DNA of 64,000 nt from Kocuria flava. GTDB lineage: Bacteria; Actinomycetota; Actinomycetes; Actinomycetales; Micrococcaceae. A program made the position numbers and the translations under genes. The DNA lies in assembly GCF_001482365.1 (NCBI RefSeq), contig NZ_CP013254.1, forward strand, positions 248,001 to 312,000, written 5' to 3'. Within the stretch, counting starts at the first letter, position 1, and each line of letters begins with the position of its first letter. Below the pieces are notes generated by a model. It made no database searches and had not been told where the DNA came from. It worked only from the letters and a program-made list of their open reading frames with translations. Below are positions 28,930 to 36,946 of this stretch, one piece after another.

Positions 28930-30180
28930 ATGGCCACTTCGTACCTGCCCGCCGAGCCGGCGGACCCGGCCGGCGCCCGCCCCGCGGACCCCGACGTGCG
29001 CCCGGCGCTGTTCTCCCCGGCGGAGTACGACCGGCGCCTGGAGGCCGTGCGCCGGCGGATGGCGTACCAGGGCCTGAGCGCCCTGGTGGTCACCGACCCC
29101 GCGAACCTCTTCTACCTGACCGGCTACGACGCCTGGTCCTTCTACACCCCGCAGATGCTCTTCGTCCCGCTCGAGGGCGAGATGCTCCTGTACCTGCGCG
29201 AGATGGACGCCAACGGCGCCTTCCGCACGAGCTGGCTGCCGCAGGAGCAGCTCATCGGCTACCCCGAGCGCTACGTCCACCGCCCCCACCTGCACCCCTT
29301 CGACTGGGTGGCCTTCGACCTGCGCCGGCGCGGCCGGATCGCCCCGGCCGCCAAGGGGTGCGTGGGCCTGGAGATGGACGCGCACTTCTTCTCCCCCAAG
29401 GGCTACCGCGCGCTGGTCAACGCCCTGCCGGAGTGGACGCTCGTCGACGCCTTCGAGCTGGTGAACTGGGTGCGGGCCGTGAAGTCGGAGGCCGAGATCC
29501 AGTACCTGCGCACCGCCGGACGGGTCACCGCCGCCGCCATGCAGGCGGCCATCGACGCCGTCGAGCCGGGAGCGCCCCAGAACCGGGTCGCCGCCCAGAT
29601 CGCCCGCGCGCAGGCCGAGGGCGTCGACGGCGCCTGGGGGGACTTCCCGGCCATCGTCCCGATGCTGCCCACCGGGGCCTCCGCCGACACCCCGCACCTG
29701 ACGTGGTCCGACCGGGTCCTGCAGCCCGGCGACGCCGTGGTCGTGGAGCTGGCCGGGGCCCACCGCCGCTACCACGTGCCGCTCGCGCGCACCGTGATGC
29801 TGGGCCCGCCCTCCGACGAGCTGCTGCGCCTCGAGGCGGCCGTGGCCGAGGGGCTGCAGAGCGTGCTCGACACCATGGCGGAGGGGGTGCCGGTCCGGGA
29901 GCTCGCGAGCGCGTGGAACTGGGCGCTCGCCGGGCACGGGCTCGAGAAGCACAGCCGGCTCGGCTACTCCATCGGCATCGGCTACCCGCCCGACTGGGGC
30001 GAGCGCACCATCAGCATCCGCAGCGAGGACGAGTCCGTGCTCGCCGAGAACATGACCTTCCACATCATCTGCGGCATGTGGATGACCGGGTACGGCTACG
30101 AGGTCTCGGAGTCGGTGCGCGTCACGCGCACCGGCGTGGAGACCTTCACCTCGTTCCCCCGAGCCCTCATCAGGAAGTGA
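28930..30180 (+). CDS. M24-family ectoine-hydrolase-like protein (DoeA/EutD-like)
   Basis: 416-aa creatinase/aminopeptidase-P-fold protein. The blocks LVVTDPANLFYLTGYDAWSF, DANGAFRTSWL, HLTWSDRVLQPGD and GYPPDWGERTISIR closely resemble ectoine hydrolases (DoeA/EutD) as I remember them. The M24 metal ligands are missing: VELAG and YHVPLART replace the usual Asp positions. This is as in creatinase and ectoine hydrolase, which hydrolyse C-N bonds of small compounds without metal. The expected reaction is opening of a cyclic amidine or similar ring. It leads an operon with an aminotransferase and an M20 hydrolase, under GntR operator 1. The usual ectoine partners (eutB, eutC, uehABC) are absent, so the substrate may differ. 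Confidence 0.82.
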   Translation: MATSYLPAEPADPAGARPADPDVRPALFSPAEYDRRLEAVRRRMAYQGLSALVVTDPANLFYLTGYDAWSFYTPQMLFVPLEGEMLLYLREMDANGAFRTSWLPQEQLIGYPERYVHRPHLHPFDWVAFDLRRRGRIAPAAKGCVGLEMDAHFFSPKGYRALVNALPEWTLVDAFELVNWVRAVKSEAEIQYLRTAGRVTAAAMQAAIDAVEPGAPQNRVAAQIARAQAEGVDGAWGDFPAIVPMLPTGASADTPHLTWSDRVLQPGDAVVVELAGAHRRYHVPLARTVMLGPPSDELLRLEAAVAEGLQSVLDTMAEGVPVRELASAWNWALAGHGLEKHSRLGYSIGIGYPPDWGERTISIRSEDESVLAENMTFHIICGMWMTGYGYEVSESVRVTRTGVETFTSFPRALIRK

Positions 30181-30187
30181 GATCCCC

Positions 30188-31480
30188 ATGACGATCACCA
30201 CCGCCCGCCTGACCACGGTCGACGACCTCGCCGTCAAGCCCACCCGGGGCCTCTCCGGGGACCCCGCCCAGGGCCTGCTGCCGCTGGCCCGCCGGGCCGA
30301 CGGGCTCATCGGCTCGGTCATCGACTCCTCCACGTCCCTGCTCGCGGCCCAGAGCCACGACGTCGTGCGCTTCGCCATGGGCGCCCCGGCCGCCGAGACG
30401 GTGCCCACCGAGGAGTTCCGCCGGATCGCGGCGGAGGTCCTCGACAGCTCCTCCTTCACCTACGGAGCGACCGAGGGCGAGCCCGGCCTCATCGAGACGG
30501 TCGTGGACCACCACTCCACCACGCCCGAGCCCACCCGCGCCGAGCGCCTGGTCATCACCTCCGGCGGCATGCAGGGCCTGGACCTGGCGTTCAAGCTCTT
30601 CGTGGACCCGGGAGACCTCGTGGCGGTCGAGAGCCCCACCTACACCAACGGCTCCGGCACGGCCCTGGGCTACGGCGCCGACATCCTGGAGGTCCCGATG
30701 GACCGGGACGGGATGGACGTGGACGCGCTCGAGACCCTCGTGGCCGAGGCCGGCCGGACGCCGCGGGTGATCTACACGATCCCGAACTTCCAGAACCCCT
30801 CCGGCACCACCCTCAGCGAGGACCGCCGGCGGCGCCTGCTCGACCTGGCCCACCGGTGGGGCTCGATCATCCTCGACGACGACCCCTACGGCGGGCTGCG
30901 CTTCGCCGGCGCCGAGGTCCCCGGCTTCCGCGCGATCAGCCCGGACGACCCGCTGGTCTTCTCGGTGCGCACGTTCTCCAAGGTGCTGGCCCCGGGCCTG
31001 CGCGTGGGCTGGGTGGACGCGGACCCGCGGCTGCGCAAGCTGCTCATCGCGGGCAAGCAGACCATGGACACGTGCACGAACGTGCCCGCCCAGCACATCG
31101 TGGAGCGCTTCGTGCGCCAGGGCGGCTACGACGAGCACCTGGCCGGCCTGCGTGCGGAGTACCGCCGGCGCAAGGAGGCCATGGACGCCTCGATCGCCCG
31201 GCACCTGGGCTCGCGCGTGCGCACGACCGACCCCGAGGGCGGGTTCTTCCTCTGGGTCACCCTGCAGGGCGAGGACGCCCGCGTCCGGACCTCGCGCCTG
31301 TTCGAGATCGCCCTCGCCGAGGGCGTGGCCTTCATCCCCGGCCCGGCGCTCTCGCCCTCGGGCCGGTTCGAGGACGCCTTCCGCCTCTGCTTCGCCTCGA
31401 CCACCCCGGAGCGCACCGAGGTGGGCCTGCAGCGCCTGGCCCGCGCCCTGGACATCGCGCGCGAGGAGGCGGAGCGCTGA
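30188..31480 (+). CDS. PLP-dependent aminotransferase, class I/II (LysN-like)
   Basis: 430-aa fold-type I aminotransferase of the 2-aminoadipate/MocR-catalytic-domain type, without the GntR DNA-binding head. Seen are FTYGATEGEPGLIETV, VITSGGMQGLDLAFKLFVDPGD, YTIPNFQNPSGTTLS, the PLP lysine at about 265 (RTFSKVLAPGLRVGW) and the C-terminal GGFFLWVTL. It starts 7 nt after the M24 stop. It probably transaminates the ring-opened product or an amino acid derived from it. The exact substrate is unknown. Confidence 0.88.
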   Translation: MTITTARLTTVDDLAVKPTRGLSGDPAQGLLPLARRADGLIGSVIDSSTSLLAAQSHDVVRFAMGAPAAETVPTEEFRRIAAEVLDSSSFTYGATEGEPGLIETVVDHHSTTPEPTRAERLVITSGGMQGLDLAFKLFVDPGDLVAVESPTYTNGSGTALGYGADILEVPMDRDGMDVDALETLVAEAGRTPRVIYTIPNFQNPSGTTLSEDRRRRLLDLAHRWGSIILDDDPYGGLRFAGAEVPGFRAISPDDPLVFSVRTFSKVLAPGLRVGWVDADPRLRKLLIAGKQTMDTCTNVPAQHIVERFVRQGGYDEHLAGLRAEYRRRKEAMDASIARHLGSRVRTTDPEGGFFLWVTLQGEDARVRTSRLFEIALAEGVAFIPGPALSPSGRFEDAFRLCFASTTPERTEVGLQRLARALDIAREEAER

Positions 31481-32709
31481 GCGGCGCGCCCGCCTCCGCC
31501 GCCCGCCGGGGGTCCCCCGGCGGGCTCGAGCGCGCCGTCCTGGCCTCGATCGAGCCCGACGACGTCGTCGCCCTGACCCGCGCCCTCGTGGACGCCGGCG
31601 GGGAGAACCCCGGCGGGACGGAGGAGCGCACCGCGGAGGTCCTGGCGGAGGCCGGGCGGGCCCGCGGGCTGGCCGTGCGCACGGACCCGGTCGTCCCCGG
31701 GCGGCCGAACGTCGACGTGGAACTGCCCCCGGGCGGGCCCGTCGGGGACGGCCCCGGCCTGCTCTTCCTCGGGCACTCCGACGTGGTGCCCGCCGGGCCG
31801 GGGTGGAGCCGGGAGCCGTTCCGCTCGGTCGTGGAGCACGGCCGGCTGTACGGGCGCGGGGCCACCGACATGAAGGGCGGCCTGGCGGCCGTGCTGGTGG
31901 CCGTGGCCGCCCTGCGGCGGGCCGGGGCGCCGCTCGCGGGGCCCGTGCGCCTGGCCTGCACCGTGGACGAGGAGGACCTCGGCACCGGCATCCGGCACCT
32001 GACCCGACGCGGCCTCGGCCGGGCGTTCCGCGGCTGCGTGGTGGCCGAGCCCACCGACCTGCAGACCGTCGTGGCCTGCCGGGGCGACGCCTACCTCGAG
32101 CTCGAGGTGACCGGGGTGCCGGCGCACTCCGGGCGGCCGGCGGACGGGCGCAACGCCGTCGACGCCGCGGCGCGGGTGCTCGAGCTCGTGCGCGCCGACC
32201 ACGCGCGCCTGCAGCAGGACCTCGACCCGCTGCTGGGCGCCGGGTCGTGGAACGTGGGCCGGATCGAGGGCGGGCGCACCACCTCGATGGTCGCCCCCTC
32301 CTGCCGCGTGTGGCTGGACCGCCGGCTGATGCCCGGGGAGGACCCGCACCGGATCGTCCGGGAGCTGCTGGCCGCCGTGGCCGCCGCCGGCATCGACCGG
32401 GACGGCATCACGGTGGCCGCCGAGGTCACCATGGCCATGCCCGGCTTCCGCACCCCCGTCGACCACCCCCTGGTCACCACGGTCCACGGCGCCGTCGCCG
32501 AGCTCGGCGGGCCGGCCTCGGTCGGCGGCTGGACCGCGGCCTGCGACGGCGGCTTCGTCGCCCGCGACCACGGCGTGCCCACGGTCGTCATGGGCCCGGG
32601 CGGTCTCAACGACCAGGCGCACCAGGTCGACGAGTCCGTGGGCACGGACGAGCTCGTCCTCGCCGCCCGCGCCTACGCCCTGACCGCCCTGCGCCTGCTG
32701 GGCGCCTGA
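31477..32709 (+). CDS. M20-family amidohydrolase/deacylase, probable CTG start
   Basis: 410-aa zinc-dependent M20 hydrolase (ArgE/DapE type) that would cleave an N-acyl group or dipeptide. All metal ligands are visible: His100 (GHSDVVPAG), Asp131 (GATDMKGG), Glu165/166 (DEEDLGTG), Glu191 (EPTD) and His382 (AHQVDE). The dimerisation domain lies in between. No ATG, GTG or TTG is available ahead of the conserved N-terminus. The best start is the CTG overlapping the previous stop (CTGA), with gaggagg 7 nt upstream. In context it may replace the deacetylase DoeB of ectoine catabolism, which belongs to a different family. Confidence 0.85.
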   Translation: MSGAPASAARRGSPGGLERAVLASIEPDDVVALTRALVDAGGENPGGTEERTAEVLAEAGRARGLAVRTDPVVPGRPNVDVELPPGGPVGDGPGLLFLGHSDVVPAGPGWSREPFRSVVEHGRLYGRGATDMKGGLAAVLVAVAALRRAGAPLAGPVRLACTVDEEDLGTGIRHLTRRGLGRAFRGCVVAEPTDLQTVVACRGDAYLELEVTGVPAHSGRPADGRNAVDAAARVLELVRADHARLQQDLDPLLGAGSWNVGRIEGGRTTSMVAPSCRVWLDRRLMPGEDPHRIVRELLAAVAAAGIDRDGITVAAEVTMAMPGFRTPVDHPLVTTVHGAVAELGGPASVGGWTAACDGGFVARDHGVPTVVMGPGGLNDQAHQVDESVGTDELVLAARAYALTALRLLGA

Positions 32710-32719
32710 GGGCCCGCCG

Positions 32720-32763
32720 GGACGGCCGTCGCGGCGCCCCTCCCGGGGCCGCGGCGGCCGTCC
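32720..32763. terminator. 16-bp inverted repeat between convergent operons
   Basis: Arms 32720-32735 and 32748-32763 pair with one mismatch. The hairpin lies between the M20 and transporter genes and probably terminates both directions. Confidence 0.6.
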
Positions 32764-32871
32764 GCCCGTCCGGCCCCGCCGCCCTGCTCCGGGTCCGCGG
32801 CGTCCCGGCGCAGGGCCGCCCGCCGGCGGCCCGCGCCGACCACCGTGCGCAGCGCCCCCGGCGGCCGGCGC

Positions 32872-34269
32872 TCAGGAGCGGGCGCGGACGAGGTCCTGGG
32901 GCTTGGTCTCCGGGATCTCCGTGCCGCGCAGGGAGGCGCCGACGGTCTCCTTCATGGCGCGCACCGCGACGAGTCCCACGACGCAGGCGGCCATCATGTA
33001 GAAGGCGGGCACCAGCGGGTTGCCCGTGGCGCCGATGAGCGCCTCGTTGGCCAGCGGGGCGGTGCCGCCGAAGACGGCCGTGGCGAGGTTGTAGGTGATC
33101 GCGAACCCGGCGTAGCGCACCTGGGTCGGGAACATCGCGGGGAAGGTCGCCGAGATGGTGGCCAGCTGCGGGATGTAGAGCAGGCCCAGGACCGCGAAGC
33201 CCAGCAGCGCCCACCAGAACCCGTTGGCCATCAGCATGTACATCGGGATGGCCAGCACGAACAGCCCGATCAGCGAGGTGTACCACATGGGCTTGCGCCC
33301 GACGCGGTCCGAGAGGGCCCCCGCGAACGGGATGACGAGCATCATGGCGAACTGGGCGACGAACATGATGGTCAGCACCGTCCGGTTCGCCATCCCCGTC
33401 TGCCCCTCGAGGTAGGTGGGCATGTAGCTCAGCAGCGTGTAGTTCACGACGTTGAGCGCGATGACGAGGCCCGTCATGATCAGCATGGGGCGCCAGTAGC
33501 GGGTGACCAGGTCCTTGAGCGCCATCCCGGCGGAGGACTCGGTGTGCCCGGACTCCTCGAGCTCCTGGAAGACGGGCGAGTCGGCGAGCCGGGAGCGCAG
33601 GTAGAGGCCGACCAGCCCCATGGGGCCGGCGAGCAGGAACGGGATGCGCCAGCCCCACTCGCTCATGGCGTCGTTGCCCAGCACGACCTCGCCGAGCAGG
33701 ACGATCAGCGAGCCGAGGGCGAAGCCGGCCAGGGTGCCGAACTCGAGGAAGCTGCCGAGGAAGCCGCGCCGCTTGTCCGGGGCGTACTCGGCCATGAAGG
33801 TCGCGGCGCCGCCGTACTCGCCGCCGGTCGAGAAGCCCTGGACGGCGCGCAGCAGGATCAGCAGGATCGGCGCGGCGATCCCGATGGTCTCCACCGTGGG
33901 CAGCAGGCCGATGCAGAAGGTCGCCCCGGCCATCAGGATGATCGTCAGGGCGAGGATGCGCTTGCGGCCGAGGCGGTCGCCCAGCGGCCCCCAGAACAGG
34001 CCCCCCAGCGGGCGGACGAGGAACGAGAACGCGAAGGTGCTCAGCGCCAGGATCGTCCCGTACTCGCCGGGGAAGAAGTTCTGGGTGATGTAGACGACCG
34101 ACACGGCGTAGACGCCGTAGTCGAACCACTCGGTGGCGTTGCCGATCGCGGAGGCCGCGACGGCGCGGTTGACCGTCCTGGCGTCCGGCTCGAGGCGGCC
34201 CGTCTCCGGGTTCCGGGGCACGTGCTCGTCCCCGTGGGCGGGACGGCCGGGCGTGTGGTGCGCGTTCAT
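32872..34269 (-). CDS. MFS transporter, metabolite:H+ symporter family (ProP-like)
   Basis: 465-aa major-facilitator protein of the MHS family. The first helix carries ASAIGNATEWFDYGVYAVSV, loop 2-3 has GPLGDRLGRKRIL, and LLRAVQGFSTGGEYGGAATFMAEYAPDKRRGFLGS is the helix 4-5 signature. About twelve hydrophobic segments are visible. The family takes up proline, betaine, ectoine, citrate or 2-oxoglutarate, so it is the likely import route for the island substrate. cggagg precedes the ATG. It is downstream of the amidase gene (162-nt gap) and probably in the same transcript. Confidence 0.9.
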   Translation of the reverse strand: MNAHHTPGRPAHGDEHVPRNPETGRLEPDARTVNRAVAASAIGNATEWFDYGVYAVSVVYITQNFFPGEYGTILALSTFAFSFLVRPLGGLFWGPLGDRLGRKRILALTIILMAGATFCIGLLPTVETIGIAAPILLILLRAVQGFSTGGEYGGAATFMAEYAPDKRRGFLGSFLEFGTLAGFALGSLIVLLGEVVLGNDAMSEWGWRIPFLLAGPMGLVGLYLRSRLADSPVFQELEESGHTESSAGMALKDLVTRYWRPMLIMTGLVIALNVVNYTLLSYMPTYLEGQTGMANRTVLTIMFVAQFAMMLVIPFAGALSDRVGRKPMWYTSLIGLFVLAIPMYMLMANGFWWALLGFAVLGLLYIPQLATISATFPAMFPTQVRYAGFAITYNLATAVFGGTAPLANEALIGATGNPLVPAFYMMAACVVGLVAVRAMKETVGASLRGTEIPETKPQDLVRARS

Positions 34270-34431
34270 GGAAGCCTCCGTCGGAGTTCGTGCGGTGCAC
34301 GGGCCGGGAGCCCGGTCGTGCGGGGCCCGGCACTCGGCGCGCCGGAGCCCGGGTTCTTCGTGGTCAGGAGCCCGGGGTGCCGGGGTCCGTCCCGGTGGCC
34401 TCGCCGGCCGCGGTGCCCGGCGGCCGGGCGC

Positions 34432-35847
34432 TCAGCCACGGCCGGCCACCGCCCGGGCCGGTCGCCGCGTCCCCCAGTCGACGGCCTGCTCGTAGGCCTG
34501 CGCCGCGCGCAGCACCGTCCGGTCCGCGTGGCGGGGGCCGACGACCTGCAGCCCGGCGGGGAGGCCGGCCTCCGTGAAGCCGCAGGGCACGCTCACCGCC
34601 GGCTGCTGGGTCATGTTGAACGGGTAGGTGTACGGGGTCCAGCTGGTCCAGTCCCGCGAGTGCCAGCCCTCGGGCACGTCGCGGCCCCGCGGGAAGGCGG
34701 GGATCGGCAGGGTGGGGGTGAGCAGCAGGTCGTAGGTCTCGTGGAAGCGGCCCATGGTCACGCCCAGGGCCGTCCGCACCGCGGTGGCGTCGAGGAAGTC
34801 GGAGGCGCTGATCTCCCCCAGCTCCTCGATGCCGCGGCGCAGCCCCGGGTCGACCCGGTCCATCGCACCGGGACCGTAGCCCTCGAGGACCTTGGCCGCA
34901 CCGGCGAACCACAGGACGTGGAATGCCTCGACGGGGTCCTCGATGCCGGGGTCCACCTCCTCGACCGCGGCACCGAGCTCCTCGAAGGCCCCGGCGGCCG
35001 CCCGGACCAGCCGGTCGACCTCCGGGTCGTTGCGCCCGAAGCCCAGCGTCGGCGAGAAGGCGATGCGCAGCCCGCGCACCCCGTCCTCGAGCCCGTCCAG
35101 GAAGGAGCCCGTGGGGGTCGGCAGCGCGGACCAGTCCCGGGAGTCGAAGCCCGTGACGACGTCCAGCAGCAGGGCGGCGTCGGCCACGGTGCGGGTCATC
35201 GGACCGGCGTGGGCCAGCGTGCCGAACGGGCTCGCCGGGAACATGGGGACGAGGCCGTAGGTGGGCTTGAGCGCCACCGTGCCCGTGAAGGCGGCCGGGA
35301 TGCGGACCGAGCCGCCGCCGTCCGTGCCCACCGACCACGGCCCCATGCCCGTGCCCACGGCGGTCGCGCTGCCGCCGCTGGAGCCGCCCGAGGTCAGCTC
35401 GGCGTTCCACGGGTTGCCGGTCGAACCGTGGCGCAGGGAGTCGGTGACGCCCTTCCACGCGAACTCGGGCGTGGTCGTCTTGCCCAGGAGCACGGCGCCG
35501 GTCTCTCGCAGCCGGGCCACGCAGGGGGCGTCCTCCTCCCACGGGCGGTCGGCGTCGATCAGCCGGGTCCCTCTCAGGGTGGGCCGGCCCCGGGTGTAGA
35601 AGATGTCCTTGACGGACGTGGGGACGCCGTCACCGGGGCCCAGCGGCTTCCCGGCCCGCCAGCGCTTCTCCGACGCCTCGGCCGCCTGCAGCGCCTGCTC
35701 GCCGTCCACGGAGACGAAGGCGTTCACGGTGCCGTCGAGGTCGTCGACGGCCTGCAGGGCGGCCCGCGCGGCGTCGACCGGGGAGAGGCTGCCGCTGCGG
35801 TAGCCCTCCAGCAGCTCCAGTGCCGTGAGGTCGGTCAGATCGCTCAT
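34432..35847 (-). CDS. Amidase (amidase-signature family)
   Basis: 471-aa amidase-signature hydrolase. The Ser-Ser-Lys triad is seen as Lys80 (GVPTSVKDIFYT), the cis-Ser in SGGSSGGSAT (about 156-157) and the nucleophile Ser180 (GTDGGGSVRIPA). The length and C-terminal PFNMTQQPAVSVPCGF are standard. It would hydrolyse a carboxamide in the island pathway. There is no GatB/GatC context, so it is not a tRNA amidotransferase subunit. The ATG at 35845-35847 has gggaga upstream; the open frame further upstream runs through the operator region and is not expected to be translated. Confidence 0.9.
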   Translation of the reverse strand: MSDLTDLTALELLEGYRSGSLSPVDAARAALQAVDDLDGTVNAFVSVDGEQALQAAEASEKRWRAGKPLGPGDGVPTSVKDIFYTRGRPTLRGTRLIDADRPWEEDAPCVARLRETGAVLLGKTTTPEFAWKGVTDSLRHGSTGNPWNAELTSGGSSGGSATAVGTGMGPWSVGTDGGGSVRIPAAFTGTVALKPTYGLVPMFPASPFGTLAHAGPMTRTVADAALLLDVVTGFDSRDWSALPTPTGSFLDGLEDGVRGLRIAFSPTLGFGRNDPEVDRLVRAAAGAFEELGAAVEEVDPGIEDPVEAFHVLWFAGAAKVLEGYGPGAMDRVDPGLRRGIEELGEISASDFLDATAVRTALGVTMGRFHETYDLLLTPTLPIPAFPRGRDVPEGWHSRDWTSWTPYTYPFNMTQQPAVSVPCGFTEAGLPAGLQVVGPRHADRTVLRAAQAYEQAVDWGTRRPARAVAGRG

Positions 35848-35976
35848 GTGCTCTCCCTGTCGTCGCAGCGCCCTCGGCCGGCGCCCTGCGCCCCGGTCCC
35901 CGGACCTCGGGGCCCTCCGCGGTTGCTCCGCACGGGGCGGGCGGTGTGCCGCCCGGAGACCAGCCGATGTCGTCCG

Positions 35977-35988
35977 ATTGTCTACAAC
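35977..35988. promoter_or_regulatory. GntR operator 2 (ATTGTCTACAAC)
   Basis: One base differs from the ATTGTnnACAAT consensus. It lies 130 bp before the amidase start on the minus strand. Confidence 0.7.
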
Positions 35989-36116
35989 TGGAGCATAGGG
36001 GTCGAGTGTGATCCAGGCAACACCGTGCCGACACATGTCGACCCGGCGCCGCTCCCCGCGTCAGGGCGGGCCGACCGCCCCGCGGACTCCGTCACCCCCG
36101 GTCGACTGAGGGTATG

Positions 36117-36128
36117 ATTGTGGACAAT
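36117..36128. promoter_or_regulatory. GntR operator 3 (ATTGTGGACAAT)
   Basis: Perfect half-sites, 36 bp before the gntR start, which suggests autoregulation. Confidence 0.78.
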
Positions 36129-36163
36129 CTTCACTTTCCGCGGTTCGCACGGCCGGAGGCACG

Positions 36164-36826
36164 ATGACCAGTCCCACGCTCCATCCGGTGGTCCAGGAGA
36201 CCACCCCCGCCCTCATCGCACGGCAGCTGCGCCGGGCCGTCGGCGAGGGCGAGCTCGCCCCCGGGCAGCAGCTGAACGAGGCCGAGCTCAGCCGCCGGCT
36301 GGGGGTCAGCCGCGGCCCCCTGCGGGAGGCCATGCAGCGACTCACCCAGGAGGGTCTGCTGGTCAGCATCCGGAACCGGGGCGTGTTCGTCATCGAGGTG
36401 ACCGACGACGACGTGCGGGACATGTACCTGGCCCGCACGGCCGTGGAGCGGGCCGCGGCGGCGCGGGCCATCGAGGTCGACGGCGCGCACGCCGGCGCCC
36501 GCCTGGCCGAGGTGGTCGGGACCATGGCCGAGGCGGTCGCGCGCGACGACGCCGACGCCCTCACCGAGGCGGACCTGGAGTTCCACACGCTGCTGGTGGC
36601 CCTGGCCGGCAGCCCCCGGCTCTCCCGGATGCACACGACCCTCATGGTCGAGACCCGCATGTGCATCACGGCCCTCGAGGACCGCTACGCCTCCCACTCC
36701 TTCCGGCTGGAGGAGCACCGGGAGATCGCCGAGGCGGTCGGGCGGTGCGACACCGCCCACGTCGACCGGCTGCTGCTGGAGCACATGGAGGACGCCGTCG
36801 GGCGGCTCCGGCCCGCCGAGGCCTGA
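36164..36826 (+). CDS. GntR-family regulator, FadR/FCD type
   Basis: 220-aa regulator. The N-terminal winged helix (LIARQLRRAVGEGELAPGQQLNEAELSRRLGVSRGPLREAMQRLTQEGLL, about 17-66) is classic GntR. The C-terminal FCD domain has the metal/ligand residues in DLEFHTLLVALAGS, EEHREIAEAV and LLLEHMEDAV. FCD regulators usually sense carboxylates or small metabolites and bind palindromes of the form TnGTnnACnA. Six matching palindromes flank the island genes, so it is very likely their common repressor. cggagg precedes the ATG. Confidence 0.92.
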   Translation: MTSPTLHPVVQETTPALIARQLRRAVGEGELAPGQQLNEAELSRRLGVSRGPLREAMQRLTQEGLLVSIRNRGVFVIEVTDDDVRDMYLARTAVERAAAARAIEVDGAHAGARLAEVVGTMAEAVARDDADALTEADLEFHTLLVALAGSPRLSRMHTTLMVETRMCITALEDRYASHSFRLEEHREIAEAVGRCDTAHVDRLLLEHMEDAVGRLRPAEA

Positions 36827-36880
36827 CCCCCGGCCCGGTGCCCGCGGGTGCTCCGCCCCGGCGGAGCACCCCGGGCACGG

Positions 36881-36921
36881 GAGAGCCCCCGGAGGACCGG
36901 AGCGGTCCACCGGGGGCTCTC
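36881..36921. terminator. Bidirectional hairpin between gntR and gabD-like gene
   Basis: Arms 36881-36892 and 36910-36921 (gagagcccccgg and its complement) enclose a partly paired loop between the two convergent genes. A smaller GC hairpin precedes it. Confidence 0.65.
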
Positions 36922-36946
36922 CCGGTGCGTGCACCGGGCACCGGTC

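Larger units (their letters stand above)
35848..36163. promoter_or_regulatory. Divergent control region of amidase and gntR
   Basis: 316 bases without a gene. The region holds two copies of the island palindrome (35977-35988 and 36117-36128), one set for each divergent promoter. It is AT-richer near both sites. Confidence 0.7.

Noticed and set aside
28930..30180. Annotating the M24 protein as an ordinary Xaa-Pro dipeptidase
   Set aside because: The metal-ligand positions of true M24 peptidases are replaced, and several blocks match ectoine hydrolases and not prolidases.
31477..32709. Reading the M20 protein as a C-terminal fusion to the aminotransferase
   Set aside because: The two are in different frames, with a TGA stop and a clear ribosome site between them. 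A separate CTG start explains the arrangement better.
34432..36036. Upstream start for the amidase reaching 36036
   Set aside because: The extension crosses GntR operator 2, is Arg/Pro-rich and lacks similarity to amidases. The ATG at 35847 has a ribosome site.
32845..36117. 1090-codon plus-strand open frame opposite the MFS and amidase genes
   Set aside because: Antisense shadow of two clearly identified proteins. It ends within the gntR operator region.
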